DNA from: Mesorhizobium sp. YC-39
Lineage (GTDB): Bacteria > Pseudomonadota > Alphaproteobacteria > Rhizobiales > Rhizobiaceae
Direction of reading: 5' to 3'
Assembly (NCBI RefSeq): GCF_025753795.1
Contig: NZ_JAOWPS010000014.1
Location: forward strand, 1-64,000
Length of the DNA stretch: 64,000 nucleotides
The position numbers and the translations under genes were made by a program. Position 1 is the first letter of the stretch, and every line of letters starts with the position of its first letter. Under the pieces are notes generated by a model that searched no databases, had not been told where the DNA came from, and worked only from the letters and a program-made list of their open reading frames with translations. This document shows positions 41,334 through 51,238 of this stretch, piece by piece.

Positions 41334-41650
41334 GCAGCGCTTTCGTCACCCGCGATGGCTCCAAATGGATGCCGGAGTATCTCACCGCTATCGATGGCAC
41401 GACCTGCATCGGCTGCGGCCGCTGCTTCAAGGTCTGCTCGCGCGAGGCCATGCACCTCTACGGCGTCGACGACGCGGGTGAAGTCCTCGGCGCCTGTGAC
41501 GGCGAGGACGACGACGACTTCGACGGCGAGCTCAATCGCATGATCATGGTCGTCGACCATCCAGGTCGCTGCGTCGGCTGCGGAGCTTGCGCCCGCGTCT
41601 GCCCCAAGAACTGCCAGACGCATGTCGCGGCCGACAAGGTCGCTGCATGA
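41330..41650 (+). CDS. fdxB: Ferredoxin III, FdxB (2[4Fe-4S])
   Basis: 106 residues. First cluster C26-x2-C29-x2-C32-x3-C36 (CIGCGRCFKVC); second cluster C81-x2-C84-x2-C87-x3-C91 (CVGCGACARVC). Between them is an acidic loop (DGEDDDDFDGE) typical of FdxB. It is a nif-specific ferredoxin thought to feed electrons to cofactor assembly or nitrogenase. A broken paralogue is at 18389. Confidence 0.97.
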   Translation: MSSAFVTRDGSKWMPEYLTAIDGTTCIGCGRCFKVCSREAMHLYGVDDAGEVLGACDGEDDDDFDGELNRMIMVVDHPGRCVGCGACARVCPKNCQTHVAADKVAA

Positions 41651-41677
41651 TGTGGCGCACAAACCAGGAGAACGGCG

Positions 41678-42001
41678 TTGCCCCTTAGAATCTTTTATCG
41701 CGTCCTGTGGCTGGTCCTGTGCAGCAACGCTCTGACTGTCTACTTCGCTTCTCATTCCATCCGCGCAGTCGTGGTCACGACGCTGGCTTGTTGGCTGCTC
41801 CTCCAAATAGCCTACTTCGCAAGCGTGCTCTTTCTGATCTGGCGGTCTGGCTGCGCTAGCAGGGCTGGCCAAATGGCTGAGCATGTCGGCAGTTGCAAGG
41901 AAGGTGGATACCAGCCGCCGAACCATAATGAGGTGACGAACGAATCTGCAGACTTACGCCAGCTCGATCAAATGCTAGCCATATCGCTGCTGATTCCTTG
42001 A
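41678..42001 (+). CDS. exoX: ExoX-like exopolysaccharide production repressor
   Basis: 107 residues from a TTG at 41678 with AGGAG seven bases upstream. Two membrane helices are packed in the first 60 residues (FYRVLWLVLCSNALTVYFA; VVVTTLACWLLLQIAYFASVLFLIW), then a polar tail. This is the layout of ExoX/PsiA-type small inner-membrane proteins that lower succinoglycan/EPS synthesis post-transcriptionally by acting against ExoY. It follows fdxB by 27 bases and is probably co-transcribed, which would link EPS shut-down to nitrogen fixation. The last ~40 residues are less typical. Confidence 0.72.
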   Translation: MPLRIFYRVLWLVLCSNALTVYFASHSIRAVVVTTLACWLLLQIAYFASVLFLIWRSGCASRAGQMAEHVGSCKEGGYQPPNHNEVTNESADLRQLDQMLAISLLIP

Positions 42002-42341
42002 GCGCCATGACAAGGTCTGTACTGAGGATACTTTGGATGACCCATGAATACTGAGCGGATCTTGCAAGGAATACGGGGCTTGATACGTCGAGGGCGGCCA
42101 CAATTCGGTCATTCTATTTAATTCAGGAAATGCAGCCGTTCGGTGCCATAGGCATAGTAGCTTGTCGCAGCACGCAGCCATGCGGGTGCTTGGTCTCGAT
42201 GACGAAATGGGGCGCTGGAACTCTAATGATGGGCCTCTTCTGGAACGTCGGAGGATGGCAGCTAAACCTCAAATCAATCATGCCTTTTAGAATGACCCGT
42301 GGAAGCTAATGTCAGCTCAATCACGTGTTGCCGGAGAGAAC
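42002..42341. other. Leader region of acdS
   Basis: 340 bases. In M. loti acdS is known to depend on NifA2, but I found no good TGT-N10-ACA or -24/-12 match here; GATGGCAGCTAAACCTC at about 42253 lacks the spacing. Read-through from exoX is possible. Confidence 0.4.
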
Positions 42342-43355
42342 ATGCTGGAAAAATTCGAACGCTATCCGCTCACCTTTGGACCAACGCCCATCGAGAAGCT
42401 CGACCGCCTTGGCAAGCATCTAGGGGGAAAGGTGGAAATCTACGCCAAACGCGAGGACTGCAACTCCGGTCTCGCATTTGGCGGAAACAAGCTGCGCAAG
42501 CTCGAATACATCATACCCGAAGCCATCGCGTCAAACGCCGATACGCTGGTCTCCATCGGCGGCGTGCAGTCCAACCACACGCGGATGGTCGCCGCGGTCG
42601 CCGCCAAGATCGGCATGAAATGTCTCCTGGTTCAGGAAAGCTGGGTGCCACATGACGATGCCGTCTACGACCGGGTCGGCAACATTCTCTTGAGCCGCAT
42701 CATGGGGGCAGAGGTGCGCCTGGTCGACGAGGGCTTTGACATCGGCATCCGCCGCAGTTGGGAAAAAGCGCTCTATGAGGTCAAGGCAAGGGGCGGCACA
42801 CCCTATGCGATACCAGCCGGGGCGTCTGTTCACGAAAAGGGCGGCCTCGGCTATGTGGGGTTTGCGCAGGAGGTGCGCGCTCAGGAGAAACAGCTTGGGT
42901 TTGCCTTCGACTACATCATCGTTTGCACGGTCACAGGGTCAACGCATGCCGGCATGCTTGTCGGGTTCGCCGAGGACGGTCGACAGAGCAACGTGATCGG
43001 CATCGATGCCTCTGCCACCCCCGCCCAAACCAAGGCGCAGGTGCTAAACATTGCCCAACAAACAGCGAAGCTCGTCGATCTCGAAACGGAAATTGTCGAA
43101 GACGACGTGGTGCTATTCGAGGAGTATGCGTACCCGTGTTATGGCGTTCCGTCCGAGGAAACCAAGGATGCCATCCGTCTGTGCGCGCGGCTCGAGGGCA
43201 TAATTACTGATCCCGTCTATGAGGGCAAATCGATGCAAGCGATGATCGACCTCGTCCAGAAAGGCTTCTTTCCAGGGGGGTCGAGGATCCTTTACGCACA
43301 TCTTGGCGGCGCGCCGGCGATCAACGGCTACAGCTATACCTTCCGCAACGGCTGA
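42342..43355 (+). CDS. acdS: 1-aminocyclopropane-1-carboxylate (ACC) deaminase
   Basis: 337 residues from the ATG at 42342 (GGAGAG upstream); the frame opens at 42309. PLP lysine in FGGNKLRKLEY; nucleophile/pocket segment GGVQSNHTRMVAAVA; C-terminal DPVYEGKSM and YAHLGGAPA give the Tyr-Glu and Leu residues that separate true ACC deaminases from D-cysteine desulfhydrases. It breaks the plant ethylene precursor ACC into ammonia and 2-oxobutyrate, which helps nodulation and nodule persistence. It follows the nif/fdxB/exoX block. Confidence 0.96.
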   Translation: MLEKFERYPLTFGPTPIEKLDRLGKHLGGKVEIYAKREDCNSGLAFGGNKLRKLEYIIPEAIASNADTLVSIGGVQSNHTRMVAAVAAKIGMKCLLVQESWVPHDDAVYDRVGNILLSRIMGAEVRLVDEGFDIGIRRSWEKALYEVKARGGTPYAIPAGASVHEKGGLGYVGFAQEVRAQEKQLGFAFDYIIVCTVTGSTHAGMLVGFAEDGRQSNVIGIDASATPAQTKAQVLNIAQQTAKLVDLETEIVEDDVVLFEEYAYPCYGVPSEETKDAIRLCARLEGIITDPVYEGKSMQAMIDLVQKGFFPGGSRILYAHLGGAPAINGYSYTFRNG

Positions 43356-43666
43356 CGCTCGACAGATTGCGATTGCGCAGTCCTGCCCGTGCCGTCGATG
43401 CGCCCAAAGGTCGTTCGGCGGCCAACCGGAAAACCGAGGGAGGAGGCGGTCGATTGCCGCCCAACGCGAAGTTGATAGAGTTCATTCGGAAGGTTCTATT
43501 CGACCAAGATTCTCTAAGGAAGTCAGAAAATCGCTGTCAGTTTTATTATGAAAATAGTATAATCTTTCGTAGACGGATATCGGGAGAGTTATAATTTTGG
43601 GCTGGGTTTCGGTGATTATTCTGGAGTGGCCAATTAAAGAGCCCCAGAAAAGTGGAGTCATATCCT
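43356..43666. other. Gap after acdS, AT-rich toward its end
   Basis: No gene recognised. GC content falls from about 43490 (TATGAAAATAGTATAATC region). Confidence 0.4.
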
Positions 43667-44273
43667 GTGATTTTAAAGGAATTGGGTTCTGCCATCCCCG
43701 GCGGCACGGTTTTGGAAATAACGAGGACGACAGGTTGCATCGTCGGATGTTCATATTGTCCGCAGGACAAGTTCGCCCCGCCGGCAAAGAGCAGTCTCTC
43801 CTCTGAAGCATCTTCGTCTTGAAGATTTCAGGCGATGTCTGGCCCGCGTACCGACTTCCGTCGACATTAGTTTTGCCGGCTACTCCGAGCCTTGGATCAA
43901 TCCGGATTGCACCGAAATGGTGGAGCACGCTTACGCCAGAGGCCATGGCATCCGGATTTTCACGACGCTTGTAGGCATGAAGAGGCGAGATCTGCAACGC
44001 TTGCAAGCGCTTCGCTCGAGGGTATTCGTGGTCCATGTTCTCGATGATGGCACACACATGAATAGCCGCCTCGTAGGAGACAAGCATCTCGATTTGGTTC
44101 GTCAACTGGTCGACGCAGACATTGCCGCGATTCGGTTCGTAGTCTTGGGCGAGGTCCATCCCGATATCATCGAGTTAATCCCCGCCGAAGCGCTCATTCG
44201 CGTGCGACCTCTGAGTAGCAGGGGTGGAAGCGTCGATCCTAACATCATCGAACCACGGCAGCCAGTCGCGTGA
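43667..44273 (+). pseudogene. Frameshifted radical SAM enzyme
   Basis: From a GTG at 43667 the frame reads GGTVLEITRTTGCIVGCSYCPQDKFAPP, with the CxxxCxxC [4Fe-4S] motif. It ends at a stop at about 43817. Another frame continues: LEDFRRCLARVPTSVDISFAGYSEPWINPDCTEMVEHA in two runs, then ...GIRIFTTLVGM. This is a radical SAM/SPASM-type barrel. The C-terminal part is lost at 44273, next to IS66 sequence. Not functional as it stands. Confidence 0.8.
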
Positions 44274-44324
44274 CGTCACCGTTTGGGAGAAGCACATTGC
44301 GATACTGCTGTTCCTCAACGCATG

Positions 44325-45455
44325 TCAGCGCGCCGGCGCGCTCTGCTGCATGGATTTTGAACGGCGCCACGTATTGGGCAATCTTCTGCGTGACGAATGC
44401 GAAGATATCTTCGAAGGATCCGTTTTTTGCGATTCGTCACCGCGATCGGAGCTCGCGAACAACCAAGCTTTTCTGCCGAGAGCAAAACCACGCAGCGCGC
44501 GTTCGGCCGCGTTGTTGGTCAGGCAAATCCGGCCACCGCCGAGGAAGGTCGTGAACCCTTCCCAGCGCTTCAGCATATAGTCGATTGGCTCAGCGACCGG
44601 AGAGCTGCGCGACAGTCTTGCCCGCTCTGCCCGCATCCAGGCCTCAAGTTCGGTGGCGAGAAGACGGCTTTCCTGCCGGCGTTCCAGACGTTCGCCTGCG
44701 GAAAGCCCGTTGATCTCGCGCACGATATCGAACAAGGCGTCGATGCGTTTGACCGCCTCAAGCGCGATCGGCGAGATCGGCGCGGCGTTCTTTCCACGCT
44801 TGGCATTCGTGGCGATGTCGGCAAGCAAGAAGAATTTGCGGCGCGCATGCGCCCAGCACAGCGCCTGGGTCAGCGGGCCGAGGTCACGGTCCATCTTGAA
44901 CAGCGGATTGTAACCGGCATAGGCATCGGCCTGCAGAATGCCGGTGAAGCTCCGCAAATGACGCTCGGGATGTTCCTGCCGCCGAGGCATAGTAGAGTGC
45001 CGCCGGCGGCGATGTCCCGCCGAACGACCAGTCATCCCTGACGTAGGTCCAGATGCGCCCAGTATAGGTCTTGCCTTTCGCCAGAATCCGCGCCGCGGCA
45101 CAGGGCCAACCTGGTCGGCCAGTGTGGAAAGGCTGAGGTCGATGCCTTCGCGGGCATAGCTCGCTCTGCCGGTTCAGCGGCTGGTGCTGGGCGAACTTCT
45201 CGAACAGGATCATCGCCAAAAGGTTCGGCCCGGCAAAGCCGCGCGGCGTCACATGGAAGGGCGCCGGCGGCTGCGAGATCTTCTCGCATTCGCGGCAAGA
45301 GAACTTCTCGCGCACGGTCTGGATCACCTTCCACTGGCGCGGGATCACCTCCAGCGTCTCGGTAACATCCTCGCCAAGCTTGGCCAGCCTGCCCGAACCG
45401 CAACACGGGCAGTTCGCCGGCGCGGCTATCACCACGCGCTCACGCGGCAGATGTT
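44325..45455 (-). mobile_element. IS66-family transposase (TnpC), frameshifted
   Basis: On the minus strand one frame has the zinc-ribbon and linker (IAAPANCPCCGSGRLAKLGEDVTETLEVIPRQWKV, FSCRECEKISQPPAPFHVTPRGFAGPNLLAMILFEKF). Another has the catalytic part (LQADAYAGYNPLFKM, WAHARRKFF, CLTNNAAERALRGFALGRKAWLFASSDRG). At least two frameshifts separate them (near 45120 and 44990). The 5' end joins IS1380 sequence at about 45455. TnpA and TnpB are not seen. Confidence 0.85.
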
Positions 45456-45640
45456 CGGGCCTCGTAGCCGCAGGCGATCGCAAAGATGCGGGCGCGCAGG
45501 ATGTCGGCCATGGCGTGCCCCCCCGCTGCGGGGTGACGCGGATCGTGGATCGGAGCCGCAAGCCGGTCGGCCAGCCGCAAAAGCATCCGCCCGACGCCCG
45601 CCCTTTTGACCCGAGAAAAGCCCCGAGACGAAGACACGGA
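45455..45640 (-). mobile_element. IS1380-family transposase fragment
   Basis: The minus frame LLRLADRLAAPIHDPR and HAMADILRARIFAIACGYEA is the N-terminal segment of IS1380 transposases (LA.ci.DpRdp..v.HsladiLraRi.aIacGYED). It is cut off at the IS66 junction. Confidence 0.65.
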
Positions 45641-46176
45641 AGGCGGTATCGAACCCGCGGATGAGAGTCTGATCAACCGTCGTCTCTGAGCTCCATTGCC
45701 GACCCCGTGCAGTTCCAGCAATCCGACTGCTTTGCACACTCGCGCCAACCAGTTGTTCCCTCTCGCCTTCAGCCTTGACAGGGAACACGAGAGACTAGCT
45801 GTTTGATCCCGCACTTTAATGGCGCGATGTTTTCTTCCGAATGGAAGGATGCGCTATGCGACAGGTTCTACACGGCCGCGCCACGACGACAGAGGCAATC
45901 CGTCGAGCAATGCAGAATAGTCATTTCTGGACGGCGCCCGCTGATCAAGGATTTGTTTTCAGCGATGGGATGGTCGCGGGTGCGGTCATGTCTCCGGCCT
46001 GTTGCTGCGGTCTTGTGACCGCTGGCCCTGATGGTATCCGCTGATCCTTTGGCCTGATCAAGAGAGCGAGCTCGAAGCTCCGACTATGCTGCAGGCTTTC
46101 AGGATTTGTCCTCGTCTGTTCCCATCACGTCATTGTCACCCTCGATTCCGGCTCACGGCCTCAGCCGATGCTGCTG
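45641..46176. other. IS-flanking sequence, no gene seen
   Basis: About 530 bases between the IS1380 piece and the first IS110 gene. Nothing recognised; probably ends of older IS copies. Confidence 0.4.
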
Positions 46177-47217
46177 TTACGCCGGCGTGCCGGCATAATG
46201 TGTTGCGTCGCGCATGACTGCGAAGGCGATACGGGCGAGTTTGTTTGCGGTCGCCACGGCGACAAGCTTGAATGGCTTGGTTTCCATCAGGCGATCCGCC
46301 CAGTTTCTCAACGCATCGCCGGAACGCTTGCGATGGAACAGAACGGCTTGAGCGCCGACCACGAGCAGCTTGCGCAAATATCGATTCCCCATCTTGGAGA
46401 CGCGTCCCAGCCGTGCCTTTCCGCCGGAGGAGTTCTGCCGTGGCGTGAGCCCTAAAAAGGCAGCTAACTCGCGTGGACCTGAGAAGGCGGAGATATCCTG
46501 GACGCTCACCGCAAGCGCGGAGGCAGTAACGGGGCCGATGCCCGGAACGGTCATCAGACGGCGTGCCGTTTCATCAGCTTTGGCGAAGGCGATAATTGCC
46601 TGATCGCTCTGCCTGATCTCATCATCGAGCTCGGCCAATTGGCGCACCAAAGGCAACAGTGCGGAACGCACAGCTGCCGGGATCATGTCGTTACCCTCGA
46701 TGATGAGGGTAGCCAAGGCGCGTGCGTTGTTCGGTCCCTGGGCGGCGATGATCCCGATTTCGGCCAGATGGCTGCGAAGGGCATTGAGCAGTTGGGTGCG
46801 TTGGGCCACCAGAAGGTCGCGCACCTTGTGATGCATGAGCGCCGCCTGGTTCCCGACCGATCGCACCGGCACAAAACGCATCGACGGGCGCGTCACCGCC
46901 TCGCAGATGGCTGCTGCATCAGCGGCATCGTTCTTCTGGCGACGCACGTAAGCCTTCACATAGGCTGGCGGCATCAGCCGCACGTCATGGCCGAACTTCA
47001 TGAGTTCGCGAGCCCAGTGATGGGCCGAGCCACACGCTTCCAAGCCAATGAGGCAGCATGGCAAAGATTCAAAGAATGCCAGAACATCCTTCCGCCGCAG
47101 CGCTCGGGTCGTGACGACGCGGCCTGCAGCATCGATCGCGTGAACCTGGAAGACATGCTTGGCTAGATCGAGGCCAATAGTAGCAACAGCGCTGAGATCG
47201 GTGGTAATATTGCCCAT
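46177..47217 (-). mobile_element. IS110-family transposase, intact
   Basis: 346 residues from the ATG at 47217 (GGAGC upstream). The RuvC-like DEDD N-terminal domain begins ATIGLDLAKHVFQVHAID and includes IGLEACGSAHHWAREL and KNDAADAAAI. The C-terminal transposase_20 domain carries MTVPGIGPVTASAL and GLTPRQNSSGGKARLGRVSKMGNRYLRKLLVVGA, with the conserved Ser. The frame is undisturbed, so it may be active. The next IS110-type element runs in the opposite direction from 47431, leaving only 213 bases between the starts. Confidence 0.93.
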
Positions 47218-47430
47218 GGACGGTGCTCCTTTCAGATGAGTGCTCGACAGCAGCCATCTTGGCACGGCCTCTCACGAGGATGATGCCGTTGCGGGCGCCG
47301 TCCACATGGGGTAATCGCGGGAGCGACGTGCCCTGGAGCCGATCATAGCGTTGGAGGGTGGCTGTTCCCCGATAAGATGGAAAACGGGCTCACGACTGGA
47401 TGCCGGGCCCAGCAGCAACGGAGAACAGCC

Positions 47431-48456
47431 ATGACAGAATATATCGGTCTCGACGTGTCGATGAAAGAGACGGCGGTGTCGATCCGCCGTGGAGGCGAAC
47501 GGATCTGGCGCGGAAAGTGCGCATCTGATCCCAACATCATTGCCGAGCTTGTCCGCAAGCGGGCGCCGGCCGCAAAGCGTGTCGTGTTCGAAACCGGCCC
47601 GCTGTCGGTGTGGTTCTATCATGCGTTGCGCGCCGAAGGATTGCCAGCCATCTGCATCGATGCGCGCCATGCCAAAGCCGCTCTCGATATGGCGGCGAAC
47701 AAGACGGATGCGAATGACGCCGATGGTTTGGCGCATCTTGCTGAAGCGGGGTTCTTTCGCGAGGTGCGCGTGAAAGGCTTCGACAGTATGTTGACCCGCA
47801 CGCTCGTGGCAGCACGCACCCGATTGGTCCGGATCACCGTCGAGCTTTCCAACCAGATCCGCGGGATCATGAAAACGTTCGGCCTGCTCGTCCCAGCAGG
47901 TAAGGGAACTACATTCGAAAAGAATGTCCGGAGCCTTCTTATCGATCAGAGCGAACTTGCTCCGATCGTGATACCAATGTTGGAGGCCTGGCGCGGCATT
48001 CGCATTCGCGCCGCCGAGCTCGGGCGCCAACTGGTTACGGATGCTCGTCAAAGCCAAGCCTGCCGCACCCTCATGTCGATCCCCGGCATCGGCGTGATCA
48101 CCGCGACCTCTTTCGTCACCGCCATTGAGGATCCAAACAACTTCAAGAAGTCCCGCTCTGTCGCTGCTTGGATCGGCCTGACAACCCGCCGATACCAATC
48201 GGGAGAAGTCGATTATGACGGCCATATATCCCGGCGCGGGGATCGACATCTGCGAGGGCTTCTCTACGAAGCCGCCGCGGTCATCCTGACACGCTGTTCG
48301 ACCGAAAGCAGCCTACGTACATGGGGTCTAAAGCTCCGGGAGAGGATCGGCCTCAAACGAGCCGCCGTGGCCGTGGCGCGCAAATTGGCGGTGATCATGC
48401 ACACGATGCTCAAGACTGGCGAGCTCTTCAATCCGAGTGCAGGAGCCGCGGCGTAA
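47431..48456 (+). mobile_element. IS110-family transposase (second type), intact
   Basis: 341 residues from the ATG at 47431. IGLDVSMKETAVSIRRGGE, VFETGPLSVWFYHALRAEGLPAICIDARHAKAAL and NKTDANDADGLAHL form the DEDD domain; MSIPGIGVITATSFVTAI and WIGLTTRRYQSGEVDYDGHISRRGDRHLRGLLYEAA form the C-terminal domain. It is a different subgroup from the 46177 copy and a closer relative of the decayed copy at 58601. Bases behind both (48593 and 59801) share about 30 bases. Confidence 0.93.
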
Positions 48457-48662
48457 ATCCAGATAGCGTTCAGAATCTGAGCGCCTGAGGCGTCCCTGCC
48501 GGGACGTGAGCCGAGCCATTCCGCTGATGGGGTTGCACCGCTGTCTCAGCAAAGTGCGTCGTCCACATTGAAGGCTCGTCCCGCGAAAGCTCCATCATGC
48601 GGCGGCCGATGTCGACCGCGAAGACAACCATGCACCCGGCAAGCGCCGTATCAACGCGATAG

Positions 48663-49226
48663 ATGCTTGACGCCCAAGCTGCGATTAGACAACCCCATCA
48701 AGAGAGCCTGAGGGCGCTGGCCAAACGCTACGGGATCAACCAGAAGACCGTCGCCAAATGGCGGGAGCGGACCTCGGTGGCCGATCTGCCGACCGGTCCG
48801 AGGGAGCCGAGATCGACAGTGCTCTCGCTTGAGGAGGAGGCCGTCATCGTCGCCTTCCGGCGCTACACTCTGTTGCCACTCGATGACTGCCTCTATGCCT
48901 TACAACCCACGATCCCGCACCTGACGCGTTCGTCACTGCATCGTTGTCTGCAGTGCCACGGCATCGGTCGCTTGCCGGACGTAGAGGGCGACAAGCCGGC
49001 GAAGAAGAAGTTCAAGGCCTATCCGATCGGTTATTTCCACATCGATATCGCCGAGGTGCAGACCGCCGAAGGCAAGCTGCACCTCTTCGTTGCTATCGAC
49101 CGGACGTCCAAGTTCGCCTATGCGGAGCTGCACGAGGCGGCGGGCAAGATGCTGATGGGCCAGTTCCTTCGCAACCTGATTGCGGCCGTGCCCTATGCCA
49201 TCCATACCATTCTGACCGACAACGTC
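48663..49226 (+). mobile_element. IS481-type transposase, 5' part
   Basis: The frame starts with an HTH (AIRQPHQESLRALAKRYGINQKTVAKWRERTSV) and runs into the DDE domain (YFHIDIAEVQTAEGKLHLFVAIDRTSKFAYAELHEAAG..., AIHTILTDN), giving two Asp of the DDE triad. It breaks at about 49224 inside ...TDNG-IQF; the rest resumes at 50879, past an IS110 insertion. Confidence 0.88.
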
Positions 49227-49474
49227 CTAAGCGCGGAAGGAAATGGGGCAGACAGTCAAAGTCTCTCTGTTCGCCAGCATGCTCTCGCCGCGTGACGCTC
49301 GTCAAGTTGGGTGATCGAACCAAGCGGCTTCCACTTATGAGGGAAAAGGTCTCGTCCATAGCAAACACAGGGTCCGCACGAAGGCGGCCCTCACCGTCCT
49401 CAACACGAGCTTCTGATCCAGGTGGAAGACCCGAACATTATCTACAGGGTCATCGAAGCGATGCCCTCACGGCC

Positions 49475-50737
49475 CTAGCTGACAGAGGTCCTTCCACCTG
49501 GCACCCGCCCTTCGACGAAGGGCCGGTAGTCTGAACCGCCTTTGACGACAGCGTGCACGACGCGGGCCATCTTGGCAGTAATTGCGGTCATCGCCTTGCG
49601 GCGCAGATCGGGATTGTCGCGATCCCTCGCGATGTAGCGTTCGAACTTGTGTCGAAAGCCATTCTCACGCTGACGGATGGCGACTTGCCCGGCGATCCAT
49701 AGGGTTCGGCGCAGCCGAGCATTGCCGAATTTGGAAAGGCGGGTCTGGCCGCGATATTGGCCTGACTGCTGGGTTGAGAGATCTAGCCCGCAGAATTTGA
49801 GAAACTGGCGGTGATGATGGAAGCGGCGCAAATCGCCGGCTTCGGCAATGATCGTCAACGCGTTGATCGGCCCGATGCCCGGGATCTGTCGCAGGAGCTG
49901 GTAATCCTGGCTGTGCCGCAGCAGTTCGTCGGCCTGCGTTTCGATCTCATTGCGTTGCCGGATCAGGCTGCGTGCTTCGGCAATGACCATCCGGAACATA
50001 CAAATGGCAGGGGCATCAAGCGGCAACGGCAATCCGATCGATGTGCGTGCCGTCTCGTAAATATCCATCAGAATCTGCGTCTTGCTGACCTTGCGGCCGA
50101 CGACATCCCACGCGGCTGTCACAAACTCTTCCTTCGTCAGCGTCGTGATACCTGCCGGTGTCGGAAAGGCATCGAGGAAAGCGAAGAACCAATCGCTGCG
50201 ACTGTTTCCCCGGAAGCGATCGATCTCGGGGAAATATAGCGGCAGATAATGCGTCAGGATGCGGTGCTGTATCTCGGTCTTGGCCCTTGCGATCGCTTCA
50301 TGGGTCTTCGACAGCTCCTGCACATCGTTGATGCCGGCGCGCAGTGGATCATGGTAGCGCTGGGTCGCCTGGATCTTGAGCATGTGCAGCATCACCTGCG
50401 CATCCTTGGGATCGTTCTTGTCCCAGCTGTTGTGCAAAGCCTCACGGGTTCGGGCGAGTGCCAGCGACGACACCAGCCGCACCTCGAAACTGGCTTCAGC
50501 CAAGCGCCATGCAATGGGCCGGTGATAGTTCCCGGTCGCCTCGAAGGCGCAGATCACGGGTCTGCCATAGGCCTGAAGGATCTCGATCAGACGGTCATGC
50601 TCTGCACGGCTGTTGAGGACCTGCAGCCGGCGGCGACGTTTATGGCTTGGGTCTTCGATCAGAACTTCATTGCGAACCTTGGCAATGTCGATGGCTACCA
50701 ACACCGCATCGGCGGGTATAATATGTACGCTGGTCAT
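49475..50737 (-). mobile_element. IS110-family transposase inserted in IS481
   Basis: 420 residues from the ATG at 50737, intact. LVAIDIAKVRNEVLIED, CAFEATGNYHRPIAWRLAEA and SWDKNDPKDAQVMLHML form the DEDD part; RQIPGIGPINALTIIAEAGDLRRF and KFCGLDLSTQQSGQYRGQTRLSKFGNARLRRTLWIAGQVA form the C-terminal domain. It is a third IS110 subtype. It interrupts the IS481 gene between 49226 and about 50879. An inverted repeat (AGCGGTGCGCGC ... GCGCGCACCGCT, about 50800-50838) lies near its 5' side. Confidence 0.93.
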
Positions 50738-50878
50738 GGTCGGTCTCTCCGAATGGGTTGTGAACACTCACATTCTAGAGAAACCTTGACTGGCCATGGC
50801 CGCCTTCAGCGGTGCGCGCTTGCAGCGAAAAGCTGCGCGCACCGCTGTCTCGGCTGCCTCCGCTCATTCCTTCCGTAG

Positions 50879-51238
50879 GTGCTACGGCATCCAGTTCACC
50901 AACCGGACCTGCGACCAGCACGCGCCCCAGCACATCTTCGACGGCATCTGCGACCAACATCGCATCGAGCACAGGCTGACAAAGATCAACCATCCCTGGA
51001 CCAGCGGCCAGGTCGAACGGATGAACAGAACCATCAAGGACGCGACCGTCAAGCGCTTCCATTATGACATCACGATCAGCTGCGCCGACACCTCGCAGAC
51101 TTCATCTCAGCCTACAATTTCGCGTGCAGGCTCAAGACCCTCAAAGGCCTCACACCCTATGAGTTCATTTGCAGAACATGGGCAAAAGAGCCCAAACGGT
51201 TCCTTCGATCCAGTCCATCAAATGCCGGGACTAAAGAA
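50879..51238 (+). mobile_element. IS481-type transposase, 3' part
   Basis: The frame GIQFTNRTCDQHAPQHIFDGICDQHRIEHRLTKINHPWTSGQVERMNRTIKDATVKRFHYD continues the gene of 48663, in two runs here, and includes the last DDE Glu (GQVERMNRTIKDAT). A frameshift near 51066 puts the end (HLADFISAYNFA..., LKTLKGLTPYEFI) in another frame. The element is doubly disabled. Confidence 0.85.

Noticed and set aside
47254..47270. TTGGCACGGCCTCTCACG near the IS110 start
   Set aside because: No GC at the right spacing and it lies in transposase leader sequence.
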